A stretch of DNA of 64,000 nt from Psychrobacillus psychrodurans (GCF_027563345.1 NZ_JAMKBK010000015.1), one strand, 5' to 3'. Shown: positions 25,730-34,942, counted from the first letter of the stretch. Program-made: numbers and translations. Notes: generated by a model not told the origin, from the letters alone.

Positions 25730-25912
25730 TCTAGCTACATGCCTCGCCCCTCGAGTCGTTTCAGAATGTCGGATAAAGGCACAGAACGCTTTTACCGTCA
25801 TTCTTCCAACGCTTGTCGGAGGCCCACAGGATGTGGTTCAGTCAGTCAGTCGTCGCGACACGATGTCGAGATCTTAGACTGACTTCCATAACATAAGCAC
25901 TTGCGCTTTTCT
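25730..25912. repeat. interspersed repeat (GTCTAGCT...GCACTTGCGCTTTTCT type)
   Basis: Begins TGTCTAGCTACATGCCTCGC, contains CCCCTCGAGTCGTTTC, AACGCTTTTACCGTC and AACGCTTGTCGG, and ends GCACTTGCGCTTTTCT. I recognise these words as those of a repeat found many times between genes in Bacillaceae and Planococcaceae. An inserted stretch with CAGTCAGTCAGTCGTCG and TCTTAGACTGACT can form its own hairpin. No coding capacity. Confidence 0.65.
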
Positions 25913-26384
25913 AGTGTAAATTTGGATAATTCTGTTGACGTAATGCCTCGTAGATTAGTATCGCAGCTGTGTTCGATAAATTTAGCGAACGAATATTATC
26001 ATTCATAGGAATACGTAAAGCACGATCCGGGTGTGCGTCGATAAACTCACGTGGCAAACCTTTTGTCTCACGTCCAAAAATAAAAAAGTGATCTTTTTCC
26101 GAATCACTAAAGTCAAAAGTAGTGTGTGGCTTAGCACCAAATTTAGTGATTAAATAATACTCTCCAGATGGATGTGCAGCAAAAAATTCATCTAGTCCAT
26201 CATAATAGGTAATGTCTACATGTTCCCAATAATCTAGTCCGGCTCTTTTTAGCATTTTATCATCTGTAGAAAAGCCTAAAGGTCGGATTAAATGTAATTT
26301 AACACCTGTTCCCGCACAAGTTCTAGCTATATTCCCAGTATTAGCTGGTATTTCTGGTTGATATAAAACAACATTAATACTCAA
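25911..26384 (-). CDS. trmL: tRNA (cytidine/uridine-34-2'-O)-methyltransferase
   Basis: A 157-residue SPOUT methyltransferase of the TrmL (YibK/CspR) group. Motifs are NTGNIARTCAGTG near the N-terminus, FGRETKGLP in the middle, and IPMNDNIRSLNLSNTAAI forming the knot. It methylates the wobble ribose of leucine tRNAs. The start is TTG, 8 bases after AGGAAG. It lies 12 bases after queG on the same strand, so two tRNA anticodon-loop modification genes form an operon. Confidence 0.92.
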   Translation of the reverse strand: MSINVVLYQPEIPANTGNIARTCAGTGVKLHLIRPLGFSTDDKMLKRAGLDYWEHVDITYYDGLDEFFAAHPSGEYYLITKFGAKPHTTFDFSDSEKDHFFIFGRETKGLPREFIDAHPDRALRIPMNDNIRSLNLSNTAAILIYEALRQQNYPNLH

Positions 26385-26396
26385 TTACTCCACTTC

Positions 26397-27536
26397 CTAG
26401 TTCTCAATTGTATAGTACTCTAATCCTTTTCGAATCTCTTTTAAAACTTCTTCAACTTGTTCATGCTGTTCAGCTTTTTTGAGGGCAAGTAAGCCTTCTT
26501 TTGAATTTATTTTACCTATAGCCCATGCAGCTGTACCTCTAATTACTGGTCTAGCATCATTTTGCATTAAATCTATAAGCGTTGGAACAGCTTCTTGCTC
26601 TTTAAAATGAGCTAATGCGATTATAGCATTTCGCTGGATCGGATTCTTCCCTCTCCACGCACCAGACATATGACCGTACGTTTCTTTGAACGTTCGATTC
26701 GTCATTTTAAGTAAAGGTAAAAGTAAAGGCTTCACTAATTCAGGGTCTGGTTTAAACGATTCTTGGTGGAGATTAGCTTTCCCTTTGTTTTTTGGACAAA
26801 CTGTTTGGCAAGTATCACAGCCGTATATCCGATTTCCTATTTTCGTACGAAATTCGTCTGGAACCATTGTTTTCGTTTGAGTGATAAAAGCAATACAGCG
26901 CTGTGCATTAAGTTGTCCGCCTTGTATTAATGCTCCAGTCGGACAAACATCTAAGCATAACCGGCAATCACCACATTGTTCCTCCATCTGTTCACTCGGA
27001 GCAAAAGGAATTGACGTAATCATTTCCCCGAGATAAACATAGGAACCAAACTCAGGAGTTATAATAGAGCAGTTTTTCGCACTCCATCCAATACCTGCTC
27101 TTTCCGCCACAGCCCGATCAGAAAGTTCTCCCGTATCAACCATTGAACGGAGTTTTGCATCTGGAATATGAGTTAAAATATATAATTCTAAAAGTGCTAA
27201 TTTTTCTCGTAAAACGGTATGATAATCTATACCCCATGACGCACGGGCAAAGATTCCTCGTCTTGCCCCCTTCACACTTTGTGGAGCATCCTTCATTTTG
27301 GAGGGGTACGCAATTGCTATAGATATGATACTACTTGATTCTTCAAGCAACATCTTAGGATGCACTCTTTTCTCAATATTAGATTCTTCAAATCCGGAAG
27401 CATACCCTAATTCCTGCTGCCTGATCAATCTATTTTTTAATTCATGAAATGGAGAAACAGAAGTAAATCCAATTTTATCAATTCCAATGGATGCAGCGTA
27501 ATCTATGAGGTTTTGTTGAAACTGAATGATATTCAC
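26397..27536 (-). CDS. queG: epoxyqueuosine reductase
   Basis: A 379-residue cobalamin-dependent enzyme with two [4Fe-4S] clusters: CGDCRLCLDVCP and CDTCQTVCPK. The N-terminal half has RGIFARASWGIDYHTV and GWSAKNCSIITPEFGSYV, and a HEAT-like C-terminal tail contains TLIDLMQNDARPVIRGTAAW. It makes the last step to queuosine at tRNA position 34. GTG start follows AAAGGAG at 7 bases. It is in an operon with trmL. Confidence 0.93.
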   Translation of the reverse strand: MNIIQFQQNLIDYAASIGIDKIGFTSVSPFHELKNRLIRQQELGYASGFEESNIEKRVHPKMLLEESSSIISIAIAYPSKMKDAPQSVKGARRGIFARASWGIDYHTVLREKLALLELYILTHIPDAKLRSMVDTGELSDRAVAERAGIGWSAKNCSIITPEFGSYVYLGEMITSIPFAPSEQMEEQCGDCRLCLDVCPTGALIQGGQLNAQRCIAFITQTKTMVPDEFRTKIGNRIYGCDTCQTVCPKNKGKANLHQESFKPDPELVKPLLLPLLKMTNRTFKETYGHMSGAWRGKNPIQRNAIIALAHFKEQEAVPTLIDLMQNDARPVIRGTAAWAIGKINSKEGLLALKKAEQHEQVEEVLKEIRKGLEYYTIEN

Positions 27537-27591
27537 AAATGTTCTCCTTTCTTATGCTACACTAAAGAAAATAAGTGTAAGGATGGTTGAT

Positions 27592-28272
27592 ATGATAGTA
27601 AAACTGGATGATTCAATAGTTGAAATAGAACCTACCTTTAAAATAGGCATTATTCATTATACCAAAATTATTGTTACTTCTTCGCCTCAAATGCTTAAAG
27701 GACGTCTTCAATTATTTCAGGAGCAACTTTTCTTTGAACTAGATGACAAAGTCGTAACTGATTTCGATGGGATAAAAGAATGGAGAGCACTTTGGAAAAA
27801 GTTTGGTGCTGATCCAAATCGTTATAGACCTTCAATGGAAGCTATGTACAGAAGGATTGCAAAACAAAATTATATCACACCGATGCATTCCGCTGTGGAT
27901 GTAAATAACTTTTTCTCTATGCAATATGAAATTCCAATGGGAATCTATGATGTGGCAAAAATTGAAGGTGATATAACACTTACAATTGGCAATAAAGAAA
28001 CAGTATATAACGGTTTAAATGGTAGAGAAAATAAATTAAACAATATACTTACTCTTCAAGATGACATAGGACCATTTGGTAGCCCATTTGTGGATTCTGT
28101 TCGAACTGCTGTGACTGAAAATACTACAGAGGCTCTACAAGTCGTATTTCTACGTCCTTCATTAGGGATTGAGGAAAGTAAGAAATTACTTCACTCTATG
28201 GCTACCATGTTCACGCAAATACATGGTGGAGAATTTGATACTAGTTTAATTGGTTATGTTCCTAAAAAGTAA
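27592..28272 (+). CDS. B3/B4 tRNA-binding domain protein
   Basis: A 226-residue protein built of the B3/B4 domain found in phenylalanyl-tRNA synthetase beta, which hosts tRNA editing. Typical words are KKFGADPNRYRPSMEAMYRR and AVDVNNFFSMQYEIPMGIYD. Stand-alone members may deacylate mischarged tRNA, or act on amino-acyl conjugates; this is not proved. ATG at 27592 lies 9 bases after AAGG. It is first in an operon with ATP-grasp and TerD genes (12- and 43-base gaps). Confidence 0.8.
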   Translation: MIVKLDDSIVEIEPTFKIGIIHYTKIIVTSSPQMLKGRLQLFQEQLFFELDDKVVTDFDGIKEWRALWKKFGADPNRYRPSMEAMYRRIAKQNYITPMHSAVDVNNFFSMQYEIPMGIYDVAKIEGDITLTIGNKETVYNGLNGRENKLNNILTLQDDIGPFGSPFVDSVRTAVTENTTEALQVVFLRPSLGIEESKKLLHSMATMFTQIHGGEFDTSLIGYVPKK

Positions 28273-28284
28273 AGGAGAATAATA

Positions 28285-29343
28285 ATGGTACTCAATATTT
28301 GGTTCAATAGATGGTTTTCCACTGTGTCACATTATATGGAGCTGATTCGCCATAATCCGGATCAACAGGAATTTGTTATTTACGGTACACATCCTAATCC
28401 GGATACTGTGTATTTTAATTACTGTGATGTATTTAGTACTGAACCAGATATTACGGGCGAAGACTATCTTCAGTTTTGTATTGACTATTGTCTACAAAAT
28501 CAGATACATATTTTTGTACCGCGAAAAGAGAATGTACTCATTTCTAAACACTTAGACAAGTTCAATAAAATTGGTGTGAAAGTGTTAGTTTGCCCAGATG
28601 GTGATTTAATGGCCATGATAGACGATAAAGCAGCGATGTATCGGTCTTTACAGGACCAGGAAAAAGTAGGGAATTTTATCGTGACTATTCCTTCATATAG
28701 AATAGTAAATAATGCTGCAGGTTTCCAACAGGCTTATGCCGATTTGGGTAAGGATGATACGAAACTATGTATTAAGCCAGTAATCGGAGAAGGAGCAAGT
28801 GGTTTCCGTATTATAGATGACATCGCTGATACCATTCCATTTATATACAATACAACTTCTACCCAAAAGATTTCTTATGATACAGCTTATAAAATTTTAA
28901 AAACGCAGGAGCATTTCTCGGATCTAATGGTAATAGAATATTTAGATGGCCATGAGTATAGTATTGATTGTTTAGCTGATACAGATGGCACTTTGCTTGT
29001 TGCTATACCTCGAAAAAAAGGAAATGGACGAATCCGTGAGATTGAATATAATAGAGAATTAAATGAAATTGCTGAGAAAATGGCTGCACAATATAAATTT
29101 CCTTATGTGTATAACATTCAAGTCAAATATAAAGATGGAATACCAAAACTACTTGAGATCAATCCCCGCATGAGTGGAGGAATGCATATTAGCTGCCTTG
29201 CAGATATTAATATTCCCTATTATGCTATAAAGTTATTACTAAATGGGCATGTGGAGGCTCTTCTTCCTAAGTTTGGAGTGAGAGCAACTCATATTGAACA
29301 ACCTGTAATCTTACCATCTAAAGAATCTGCTATATTAGCTTAA
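28285..29343 (+). CDS. ATP-grasp ligase-like protein
   Basis: A 352-residue ATP-grasp enzyme of the carbamoyl-phosphate synthase-like group. An N-terminal Rossmann-like part is followed by the ATP-binding pair CIKPVIGEGASGF and MVIEYLDGHEYSIDCLA, and the metal-binding motif LLEINPRMSGGMH. It should join an acid to an amine or other nucleophile using ATP. The substrate is unknown. AAAGGAG precedes ATG. ATP-grasp proteins accompany TerD proteins in several Ter-type stress systems. Confidence 0.82.
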   Translation: MVLNIWFNRWFSTVSHYMELIRHNPDQQEFVIYGTHPNPDTVYFNYCDVFSTEPDITGEDYLQFCIDYCLQNQIHIFVPRKENVLISKHLDKFNKIGVKVLVCPDGDLMAMIDDKAAMYRSLQDQEKVGNFIVTIPSYRIVNNAAGFQQAYADLGKDDTKLCIKPVIGEGASGFRIIDDIADTIPFIYNTTSTQKISYDTAYKILKTQEHFSDLMVIEYLDGHEYSIDCLADTDGTLLVAIPRKKGNGRIREIEYNRELNEIAEKMAAQYKFPYVYNIQVKYKDGIPKLLEINPRMSGGMHISCLADINIPYYAIKLLLNGHVEALLPKFGVRATHIEQPVILPSKESAILA

Positions 29344-29386
29344 CCTTAAATGGCATATAGTTGAATAAAAGAGGAGTGATATATTA

Positions 29387-30016
29387 ATGGTGAACTTGAA
29401 CAAAATCGAACTTAAGAAAAAAGGACAATCTATTAATCTCACTAAGAGCAACAATAATAATATTGGTGAAATCTTAGTAAATCTCCAATGGAATCAACAG
29501 GTCAACTCAAAATCTACTGGGTTCTTTTCCACCTTACTAGGTGGTAAATCTAAAGGTGTGGATCTAGATTTAGGCTGTTTATATGAATTAAATAATGGTG
29601 AAAAAGGGTGTATACAGGCTTTAGGAAATGCTTTTGGCACACTAAAACAATCCCCGTATATCGAACTCGATGGCGATGATCGTACTGGCTCCATATCTGG
29701 AGGAGAAAACCTTAGAATCGATGGAAATAAGATATCCGATATTAAACGTATTCTCGTATATTCATTCATCTATAAAGGTGTAGCTAATTGGGCAGAAGCA
29801 GATGGAGTTATTACATTATCATATCCTGCTGGCCCCAATATCGAGGTTAAGCTAGATGAACATAGAAATGGGCAAATTATGTGTGCAGTTGCAATGATTG
29901 AAAATGTAAATAATGAGACTTTCAAAATTGAGCGTCTAGTAGAGTACTATAAAGGGCATAAAGAGATGGATAATGCATACAGCTGGGGTATGAACTGGGT
30001 AGCCGGATCAAAATAA
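29387..30016 (+). CDS. TerD family stress protein
   Basis: A 209-residue TerD-domain protein. Typical parts are an N-terminal LKKKGQSINLTK, DLDLGCLYELNNG, IELDGDDRTGS (calcium-site region), GGENLRIDGNKI and the C-terminal YSWGMNWV. TerD proteins bind Ca2+ and take part in resistance to tellurite, phage and other stress through unclear means. No TerC, TelA or further TerD gene is in this operon, unlike the B. subtilis yce cluster. GAGGAG precedes ATG by about 10 bases. Confidence 0.85.
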   Translation: MVNLNKIELKKKGQSINLTKSNNNNIGEILVNLQWNQQVNSKSTGFFSTLLGGKSKGVDLDLGCLYELNNGEKGCIQALGNAFGTLKQSPYIELDGDDRTGSISGGENLRIDGNKISDIKRILVYSFIYKGVANWAEADGVITLSYPAGPNIEVKLDEHRNGQIMCAVAMIENVNNETFKIERLVEYYKGHKEMDNAYSWGMNWVAGSK

Positions 30017-30019
30017 AAA

Positions 30020-30056
30020 ACTAGGGGATTTTGATAGTGTTGATAATCCTCTTTTT
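30020..30056 (+). terminator. terminator of the TerD operon
   Basis: AGGGGATT pairs with AATCCTCT around a 14-base loop, followed by T6. A second hairpin follows at 30060-30103. Confidence 0.6.
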
Positions 30057-30059
30057 TAG

Positions 30060-30103
30060 AATAAAAAATCAACCATTTAGCAAACAATGGTTGATTTTTC
30101 TTT
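30060..30103. terminator. bidirectional terminator between TerD operon and proS
   Basis: Perfect 14-bp stem AAAAATCAACCATT with its complement around an 8-base loop, giving A and T runs on both sides. Confidence 0.9.
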
Positions 30104-30118
30104 GTTAATCTCTAATTA

Positions 30119-31558
30119 TTAATAGGCACGACCGAACCATACCGTATGTTTAGAATCCTTACCACAGTTGATACATGTTGCTTTTTCTGCTGGTGGATTG
30201 AATGGTATATTACGTGTCGTAAATTTAGTTTCATTCTTCACATTCTCTTCACAAGCGTCATCTCCACACCATCCTGCAAGAATCCATCCAGGAATTTCTC
30301 CTTTTTCTGTTGAATCCGTAAGATGTTGCTTTAACTGCTCTAGGGAATCTACATTTGTATGGGAGTTTTCATCACGGAATGCACGAGCTTTTTCAAGTAA
30401 GCGTGTTTGCATTGTTGTTAGCGCACCTTCAATACATTCAACAGCTGTTGCTAGCTCCACAGAAACTTTTTCAGCTTCATCACGTACTTTGATTAACGCT
30501 TGATTGTTTTCCAAATCACGAGGCCCTAACTCAATACGAACTGGTACACCTTTAAGCTCCCACTCGTTGAATTTATATCCAGGAGATTGGTCTGAATCGT
30601 CAAGACGTACACGAATACCTTTTGCTTTTAACGCTGCATAAAGCTCATCTAATTTTTCCATTATCGTTGGATTTTTCTTCCAAGGACCAACAGGAATTAG
30701 TACTACTTGAGTTGGTGCAACACGTGGAGGTAATACAAGCCCTTGCTCGTCACCATGTACCATAATAACCGAACCGATTAAGCGAGTTGATGTACCCCAA
30801 GATGTTGTATGCACATGCTGATGTTTGTTTTCTTTGTTTAAATATTTGATATCAAATGCTTCCGCAAACTTTGTCCCAAGGTAATGAGATGTCCCAGCTT
30901 GAACAGCTTTACCATCTTTCATCATAGCTTCGATAGAATATGTATCTACAGCTCCTGCAAAACGTTCGGAAGGTGTTTTCTGACCATCATATACCGGAAT
31001 AGCTAAAAGCTCCTCTACAACCTCTTTATAGATGTTAAGCATTTGCATTGTTTCGTTACGTGCTTCTTCTTCATCTACATGAGCTGTATGCCCCTCTTGC
31101 CATAAAAATTCAGAAGTACGAATGAATGGAAGAGTTTTCTTTTCCCAACGGAACACGTTTGCCCATTGGTTGATAAGCACTGGCAGATCACGATAACTCT
31201 TAATCCAATCTGAATACAAATGACCAATCATCGTTTCTGATGTTGGACGTAACGCTAAACGTTCTTCCAATTTCTCACCAGCTGCTTCCGTTACCCATGG
31301 AAGCTCTGGAGCAAATCCTTCAATATGATCCTTCTCCTTTTGAAAAAAGGATTCAGGAATTAGCATAGGGAAATAGGCATTACGATGTCCTGTTTCTTTA
31401 AAACGTCTGTTCATTTCATCTTGAATATGCTCCCAAATTTCAAAGCCATCTGGTTTAAAGGCAATACATCCACGAACTGGAGTGTAATCCATTAAATCTG
31501 CTTTCTGAATTGTGTCGATATACCATTTTGTAAAATCATTTTGTTGCTGATTTGTCAT
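30119..31558 (-). CDS. proS: prolyl-tRNA synthetase, archaeal/eukaryotic type
   Basis: A 479-residue class II synthetase. Motif 2 region reads FRWEKKTLPFIRTSEFLWQEGHTAH, motif 3 contains GLVLPPRVAP, and a C-terminal zinc-like domain has CGDDACEE and CINCGK with the terminal WFGRAY. It lacks the editing insertion of the bacterial long form. This is the type-3 ProRS that some Bacillales carry. A T-box leader lies upstream, so expression rises when tRNA-Pro is uncharged. Confidence 0.93.
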   Translation of the reverse strand: MTNQQQNDFTKWYIDTIQKADLMDYTPVRGCIAFKPDGFEIWEHIQDEMNRRFKETGHRNAYFPMLIPESFFQKEKDHIEGFAPELPWVTEAAGEKLEERLALRPTSETMIGHLYSDWIKSYRDLPVLINQWANVFRWEKKTLPFIRTSEFLWQEGHTAHVDEEEARNETMQMLNIYKEVVEELLAIPVYDGQKTPSERFAGAVDTYSIEAMMKDGKAVQAGTSHYLGTKFAEAFDIKYLNKENKHQHVHTTSWGTSTRLIGSVIMVHGDEQGLVLPPRVAPTQVVLIPVGPWKKNPTIMEKLDELYAALKAKGIRVRLDDSDQSPGYKFNEWELKGVPVRIELGPRDLENNQALIKVRDEAEKVSVELATAVECIEGALTTMQTRLLEKARAFRDENSHTNVDSLEQLKQHLTDSTEKGEIPGWILAGWCGDDACEENVKNETKFTTRNIPFNPPAEKATCINCGKDSKHTVWFGRAY

Positions 31559-31699
31559 CTAAATTCCTCCTATTTAAGTCAATCCATTACACCACGGCTT
31601 AGTCCGTACAGATTTTAAAATGTGTACTACCCATTTCAAAGTCTGTATCACCCGCTAGATATTTTAATTCGATTAGCGGAGTACTTCCAACTGCTAAAT

Positions 31700-31957
31700 T
31701 GAATTAAAAAAGCACAGGGACATCCTCGTAAAAGGACGTCTCTGTGCTGAATAGACGTGGTACCACCTTAGTTTAGCTCAAAAAAATTTAAGCCCTCTAA
31801 ACGTTTGGTAACGAAAACGAATCGGTTATGTTTGCATAACATCTCCGTGATAGGTTTCAACAAGAAGTGGTGATATAGCTCTCAGCGTTTGCTATACTTT
31901 CTGTTTCACAATTCTCATCTACTTGGTCACTTCGCAGATTGTATTACTAATAATATA
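31700..31957 (-). promoter_or_regulatory. T-box leader of proS
   Basis: On the minus strand: stem I base GAAG/CTTC (near 31940-31860), then the T-box antiterminator element GGTGGTACCACG (about 31755-31766), then a terminator (AGCACAGAGACGTCC with AGGATGTCCCTGTGCT) and T6 at 31707-31749. The specifier could be a CCA (Pro) just before the 3' half of the basal stem, but the exact loop was not resolved. The order is that of class I T-boxes. Confidence 0.85.
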
Positions 31958-31980
31958 CCAAATAACCTACTTTAATACAA
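31952..31980 (-). promoter_or_regulatory. promoter of proS T-box transcript
   Basis: Minus strand: TTGTAT (31975-31980), 17-base spacer, TATATT (31952-31957), immediately upstream of the T-box stem I. Confidence 0.65.
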
Positions 31981-32149
31981 TGTGGATTAAGGAATGCCAA
32001 TAATTTTCTATTTTATATAAAGAGGTGAGATAATAGACTTACGATTCTTCTTGTGTAACTTGTGTTTGTAGAACACATTTTGCCATTCACTCATATGTTT
32101 CCTTTTGAGTATCTTATACTAGTAATTCTATTTTTATGGAGGAATTAAT

Positions 32150-32929
32150 GTGGGATACTTTGTAAACGTTGAACAAGGAGTAAACTTATTTGTCGAGGAT
32201 ATTAATCCAAATGCAAGCAAGACAATTGTATTTTTACATGGTTGGCCATTAAGTCATGAACAATTTGAATATCAATTTGATGCCTTACCTCAAATGGGAT
32301 ACCGCTGCATTGGTATAGACTGGAGAGGATTTGGAAAATCAGATAAACCTATGAATGGCTACAATTACGACAGACTAGCAGATGACATCCACGCCGTAGT
32401 CCGTACGCTCCAACTAGATAATTTTACACTAATCGGCCATTCGACTGGAGGAGCAATCGCTATACGCTATACTGCTCGCCATGCTTTTGGTGTGTCAAAA
32501 CTAATTTTAATAGATGCCGCGGCTCCCACTGGATTTACAAAGGAAACTGCGAATACTCTACTTACAGAAGCATTAAATGACCGCCCCAAAATGATGCAAG
32601 GAGTAACAGATACTTTTTTCTTTCAATATATTACAGCTCCATTCTCTAATTGGTTTACTGGGTTAGGATTACAAGCAGCAGGTTGGTCTACGGCAGCAAT
32701 CATCAACACCTTGAGGGATGAAAACCTCAATGCAGATCTCCCCAAAATATCAGTCCCTACATTAATCGTTCATGGAGTACATGATAAGGTGATCCCATAT
32801 GAACAAGCTCAAATACTAAATCAAACAATAAAAAATTCACATCTCGTACCCTTTCATTACAGCGGCCATGGGCTTTTCTGGGAAGAACGAGTAAAGTTTA
32901 ACGAACTTATAAAACAGTTTATCGGATAG
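32150..32929 (+). CDS. alpha/beta hydrolase
   Basis: A 259-residue alpha/beta hydrolase. The oxyanion region is FLHGWPLSHEQF, the nucleophile elbow GHSTGG (Ser about 98), the acid is Asp in GVHDKVIPYEQA, and His in YSGHGLFWEE. It resembles the arylesterase/cofactor-free haloperoxidase group. The substrate is unknown. GTG start lies 7 bases after GGAGG. It stands alone with its own terminator. Confidence 0.85.
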   Translation: MGYFVNVEQGVNLFVEDINPNASKTIVFLHGWPLSHEQFEYQFDALPQMGYRCIGIDWRGFGKSDKPMNGYNYDRLADDIHAVVRTLQLDNFTLIGHSTGGAIAIRYTARHAFGVSKLILIDAAAPTGFTKETANTLLTEALNDRPKMMQGVTDTFFFQYITAPFSNWFTGLGLQAAGWSTAAIINTLRDENLNADLPKISVPTLIVHGVHDKVIPYEQAQILNQTIKNSHLVPFHYSGHGLFWEERVKFNELIKQFIG

Positions 32930-32947
32930 ATAAGCTTTATAAGAAAT

Positions 32948-32993
32948 AAGTTCACAGGAAAGCTTACTAAGCTATCTTGTGAACCTTTTTGTT
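32948..32993 (+). terminator. terminator of the hydrolase gene
   Basis: GTTCACA and TGTGAAC with AAGCTTA/TAAGCT inside form a stem followed by T5, 20 bases past the stop. Confidence 0.75.
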
Positions 32994-33070
32994 ATAGTAA
33001 ATATTATTAGAATACTCTATACTTATAATTGATATAATTTTCAGTTATTAATTGTGAAAGGTGGAGAAAC

Positions 33071-33442
33071 ATGAAACTAGGTGTATTTTCTTTAAGTTTA
33101 GATGTTAAAGATATTAATGCTTCAAAAGATTTTTATGAAAAACTTGGTTTTCAAACTCTTGGAGGGGAGATCACTCAAAATTGGTTAATTATGAAAAATG
33201 AAGATACTATTATCGGTTTATTTCAAGGAATGTTTGAAAAAAATATTTTAACCTTTAATCCAGGATGGAATAGCAACGCGGAAAACCTAGAATCTTTCAC
33301 TGACGTTCGTGAACTTCAAAATCAGCTTAAACAAAAAGGAATAAAATTTCAGACCGAAGCTGATGAAACTACGGTTGGACCTACACATTTTACAATCGAA
33401 GATCCAGATGGCAATCAGATTCTTCTAGATCAACATAGATAA
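33071..33442 (+). CDS. VOC family protein (glyoxalase/dioxygenase fold)
   Basis: A 123-residue protein of two beta-alpha-beta-beta-beta units. It has SLDVKDINASKDFYEKLGF at the N-terminus and HFTIEDPDGNQILLDQ at the C-terminus, the usual VOC start and end. Members include glyoxalase I, fosfomycin-resistance enzymes and antibiotic-binding proteins; which one cannot be said. GTGGAG precedes ATG. Confidence 0.8.
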   Translation: MKLGVFSLSLDVKDINASKDFYEKLGFQTLGGEITQNWLIMKNEDTIIGLFQGMFEKNILTFNPGWNSNAENLESFTDVRELQNQLKQKGIKFQTEADETTVGPTHFTIEDPDGNQILLDQHR

Positions 33443-33536
33443 ATTTTATATAATGGCCTCCAAACCTAACCAAAAAGTGCTTTACTCTTTTGAGACAGGT
33501 ACGAAGAAATGCAATGTGGTTCATTTGTTCAAATTA

Positions 33537-33573
33537 TGAAAAGCAGGCTCCTATAGAAGAGCCTGCTTTTCAT
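33537..33573. terminator. bidirectional terminator
   Basis: AAAAGCAGGCTC and GAGCCTGCTTTT pair perfectly around an 8-base loop, between the plus-strand VOC gene and the minus-strand SRPBCC gene. Confidence 0.9.
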
Positions 33574-33577
33574 AATT

Positions 33578-34039
33578 TTACACGATTGCATCTGGAAACT
33601 TATCAGCGACTAAATTTAACTTTATATTATGCTCCAGCAATGCTTTAAGGCCACAAAGAACAATTGTATAGCCACCGGTTGAATCTATTACTTGATTTGC
33701 TATTTCAGTTAGATTACCCTTGAAGCCATAATTTTTGATTTCGACAAATGTTCCTTCTGATTCTCTTTGGGTAAATAGCCATTCAGCAGTTGTTTCATCA
33801 TCAAATTGGATAAGAATCCGCTTGTTTTGTTCAATTTCCTTCACATCGAGCTCAGCTGAAACTCCGTACATCTCCCATTCCCAACGAATACATCTTCCTT
33901 TTTCTAATCTCCCGCTACTCTTTGTAAACCAAAATTTTGTCGTAATAGTTGGATCAATAAAAGCTTCGAATACCTCATGCACTGGCTTTCTTATTAGCAT
34001 TCCTACACTCACAGTTGATAATTCATCAAAATTAGTCAT
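33578..34039 (-). CDS. SRPBCC (AHSA1-like) domain protein
   Basis: A 153-residue START-like fold protein. It shows PVHEVFEAFIDPTITTKFWF near the N-terminus, typical of the AHSA1 group, and a C-terminal long helix. These proteins bind hydrophobic ligands or act as chaperone cofactors; no specific role is known. ATG at 34039 is 7 bases after AAGGAGA and overlaps the upstream gene's stop by 8 bases (ATGACTAA), so the two are translationally coupled. Confidence 0.78.
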   Translation of the reverse strand: MTNFDELSTVSVGMLIRKPVHEVFEAFIDPTITTKFWFTKSSGRLEKGRCIRWEWEMYGVSAELDVKEIEQNKRILIQFDDETTAEWLFTQRESEGTFVEIKNYGFKGNLTEIANQVIDSTGGYTIVLCGLKALLEHNIKLNLVADKFPDAIV

Positions 34040-34412
34040 TAAATTCTCCTTCATTTAAGGTAATAGCAGTTTGAATAAGAGAGATAAAAGTTTCTGATTG
34101 GATATCTTCCATTTTTGTAATTCTAATATGTCTCATTGTTTTACCCGAACCCTGTAATAAATTATTTATGTCTTTTTCTACAAGTTCATTTCCTTTATGA
34201 AAACCTAAATTAACATGCTTTTTAGCTGTTTGTAGATAACAAACTAACCCTTTATATGAGTAGTTAGGCATCGACCATTTATATTCTTCTACAAGAGCAG
34301 GTGAAGCAGCTAAAATAATTTCTCTTAAAACCTTTGTAATGCTCTGAATATCATCTGGTAAATTCAGAATAAATGTATCTACATCTAGAATTGTTCTGTT
34401 TAGTTTATCCAC
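34032..34412 (-). CDS. DUF1801 domain protein
   Basis: A 126-residue protein with the DUF1801 (YdhG-like) pattern: an N-terminal helix, LREIILAASPALVEEYKWSM, then YLQTAKKHVNLGFHKG, and a helical C-terminus. Function unknown; the fold is related to frataxin-like or DNA-binding YdhG proteins. It overlaps and precedes the AHSA1-like gene. Confidence 0.75.
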   Translation of the reverse strand: MDKLNRTILDVDTFILNLPDDIQSITKVLREIILAASPALVEEYKWSMPNYSYKGLVCYLQTAKKHVNLGFHKGNELVEKDINNLLQGSGKTMRHIRITKMEDIQSETFISLIQTAITLNEGEFND

Positions 34413-34546
34413 TATGTATCACCTTCACTATTCTAATATATAACTTTTGCCATGTTATCCATACAATAATCTTGTAAAAATTTAAAAATGCGTTCGAGAT
34501 CAGAGTAATCTCAAACGCAGGAATAAGCTTCCTTACTTTATAGATT

Positions 34547-34942
34547 TTACTTTGCATTCTTATCAGGCTGATGAATCCCAAAAACATTACCCTCAGTATC
34601 AGAATAATATCCCTGCCAAGCCATTCCAGGCAGAGCATACTTTGGCATTGCCACCTGTCCACCATACTCAAGTATTTTAGTTTCCGTTGAATCGTAATCT
34701 TCCACGCCCAGTGTACAAGAGAAGCCATTCATAGGCTGATGTTGTCCTGGTGGAGGTGTTTGACGTTTCATTAAAGCCCCATCAATACCAGGCTGACTTG
34801 CATCGCCAGTAATAGCCCCAAAATAAGGAAGCCCCGCATAATCAGTCCAGTCTTCAAATGTCCACCCAAATATTTCTCCATAAAACTTTTTTGCACGGTC
34901 CATGTCATCCACATGAATTTCAAAATGAACTAATCTCCCCAT
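34547..34942 (-). CDS. VOC family protein
   Basis: A 131-residue VOC protein beginning MGRLVHFEIHVDDMDRAKKF and ending in DTEGNVFGIHQPD. Trp/Gly-rich middle (FGWTFEDWTDYAGLPYFG) is typical of the hydroxylase-like VOC subgroup. Enzymatic activity is unproven. ATG follows GGGGGAGA-type ribosome-binding sequence. Confidence 0.8.
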   Translation of the reverse strand: MGRLVHFEIHVDDMDRAKKFYGEIFGWTFEDWTDYAGLPYFGAITGDASQPGIDGALMKRQTPPPGQHQPMNGFSCTLGVEDYDSTETKILEYGGQVAMPKYALPGMAWQGYYSDTEGNVFGIHQPDKNAK

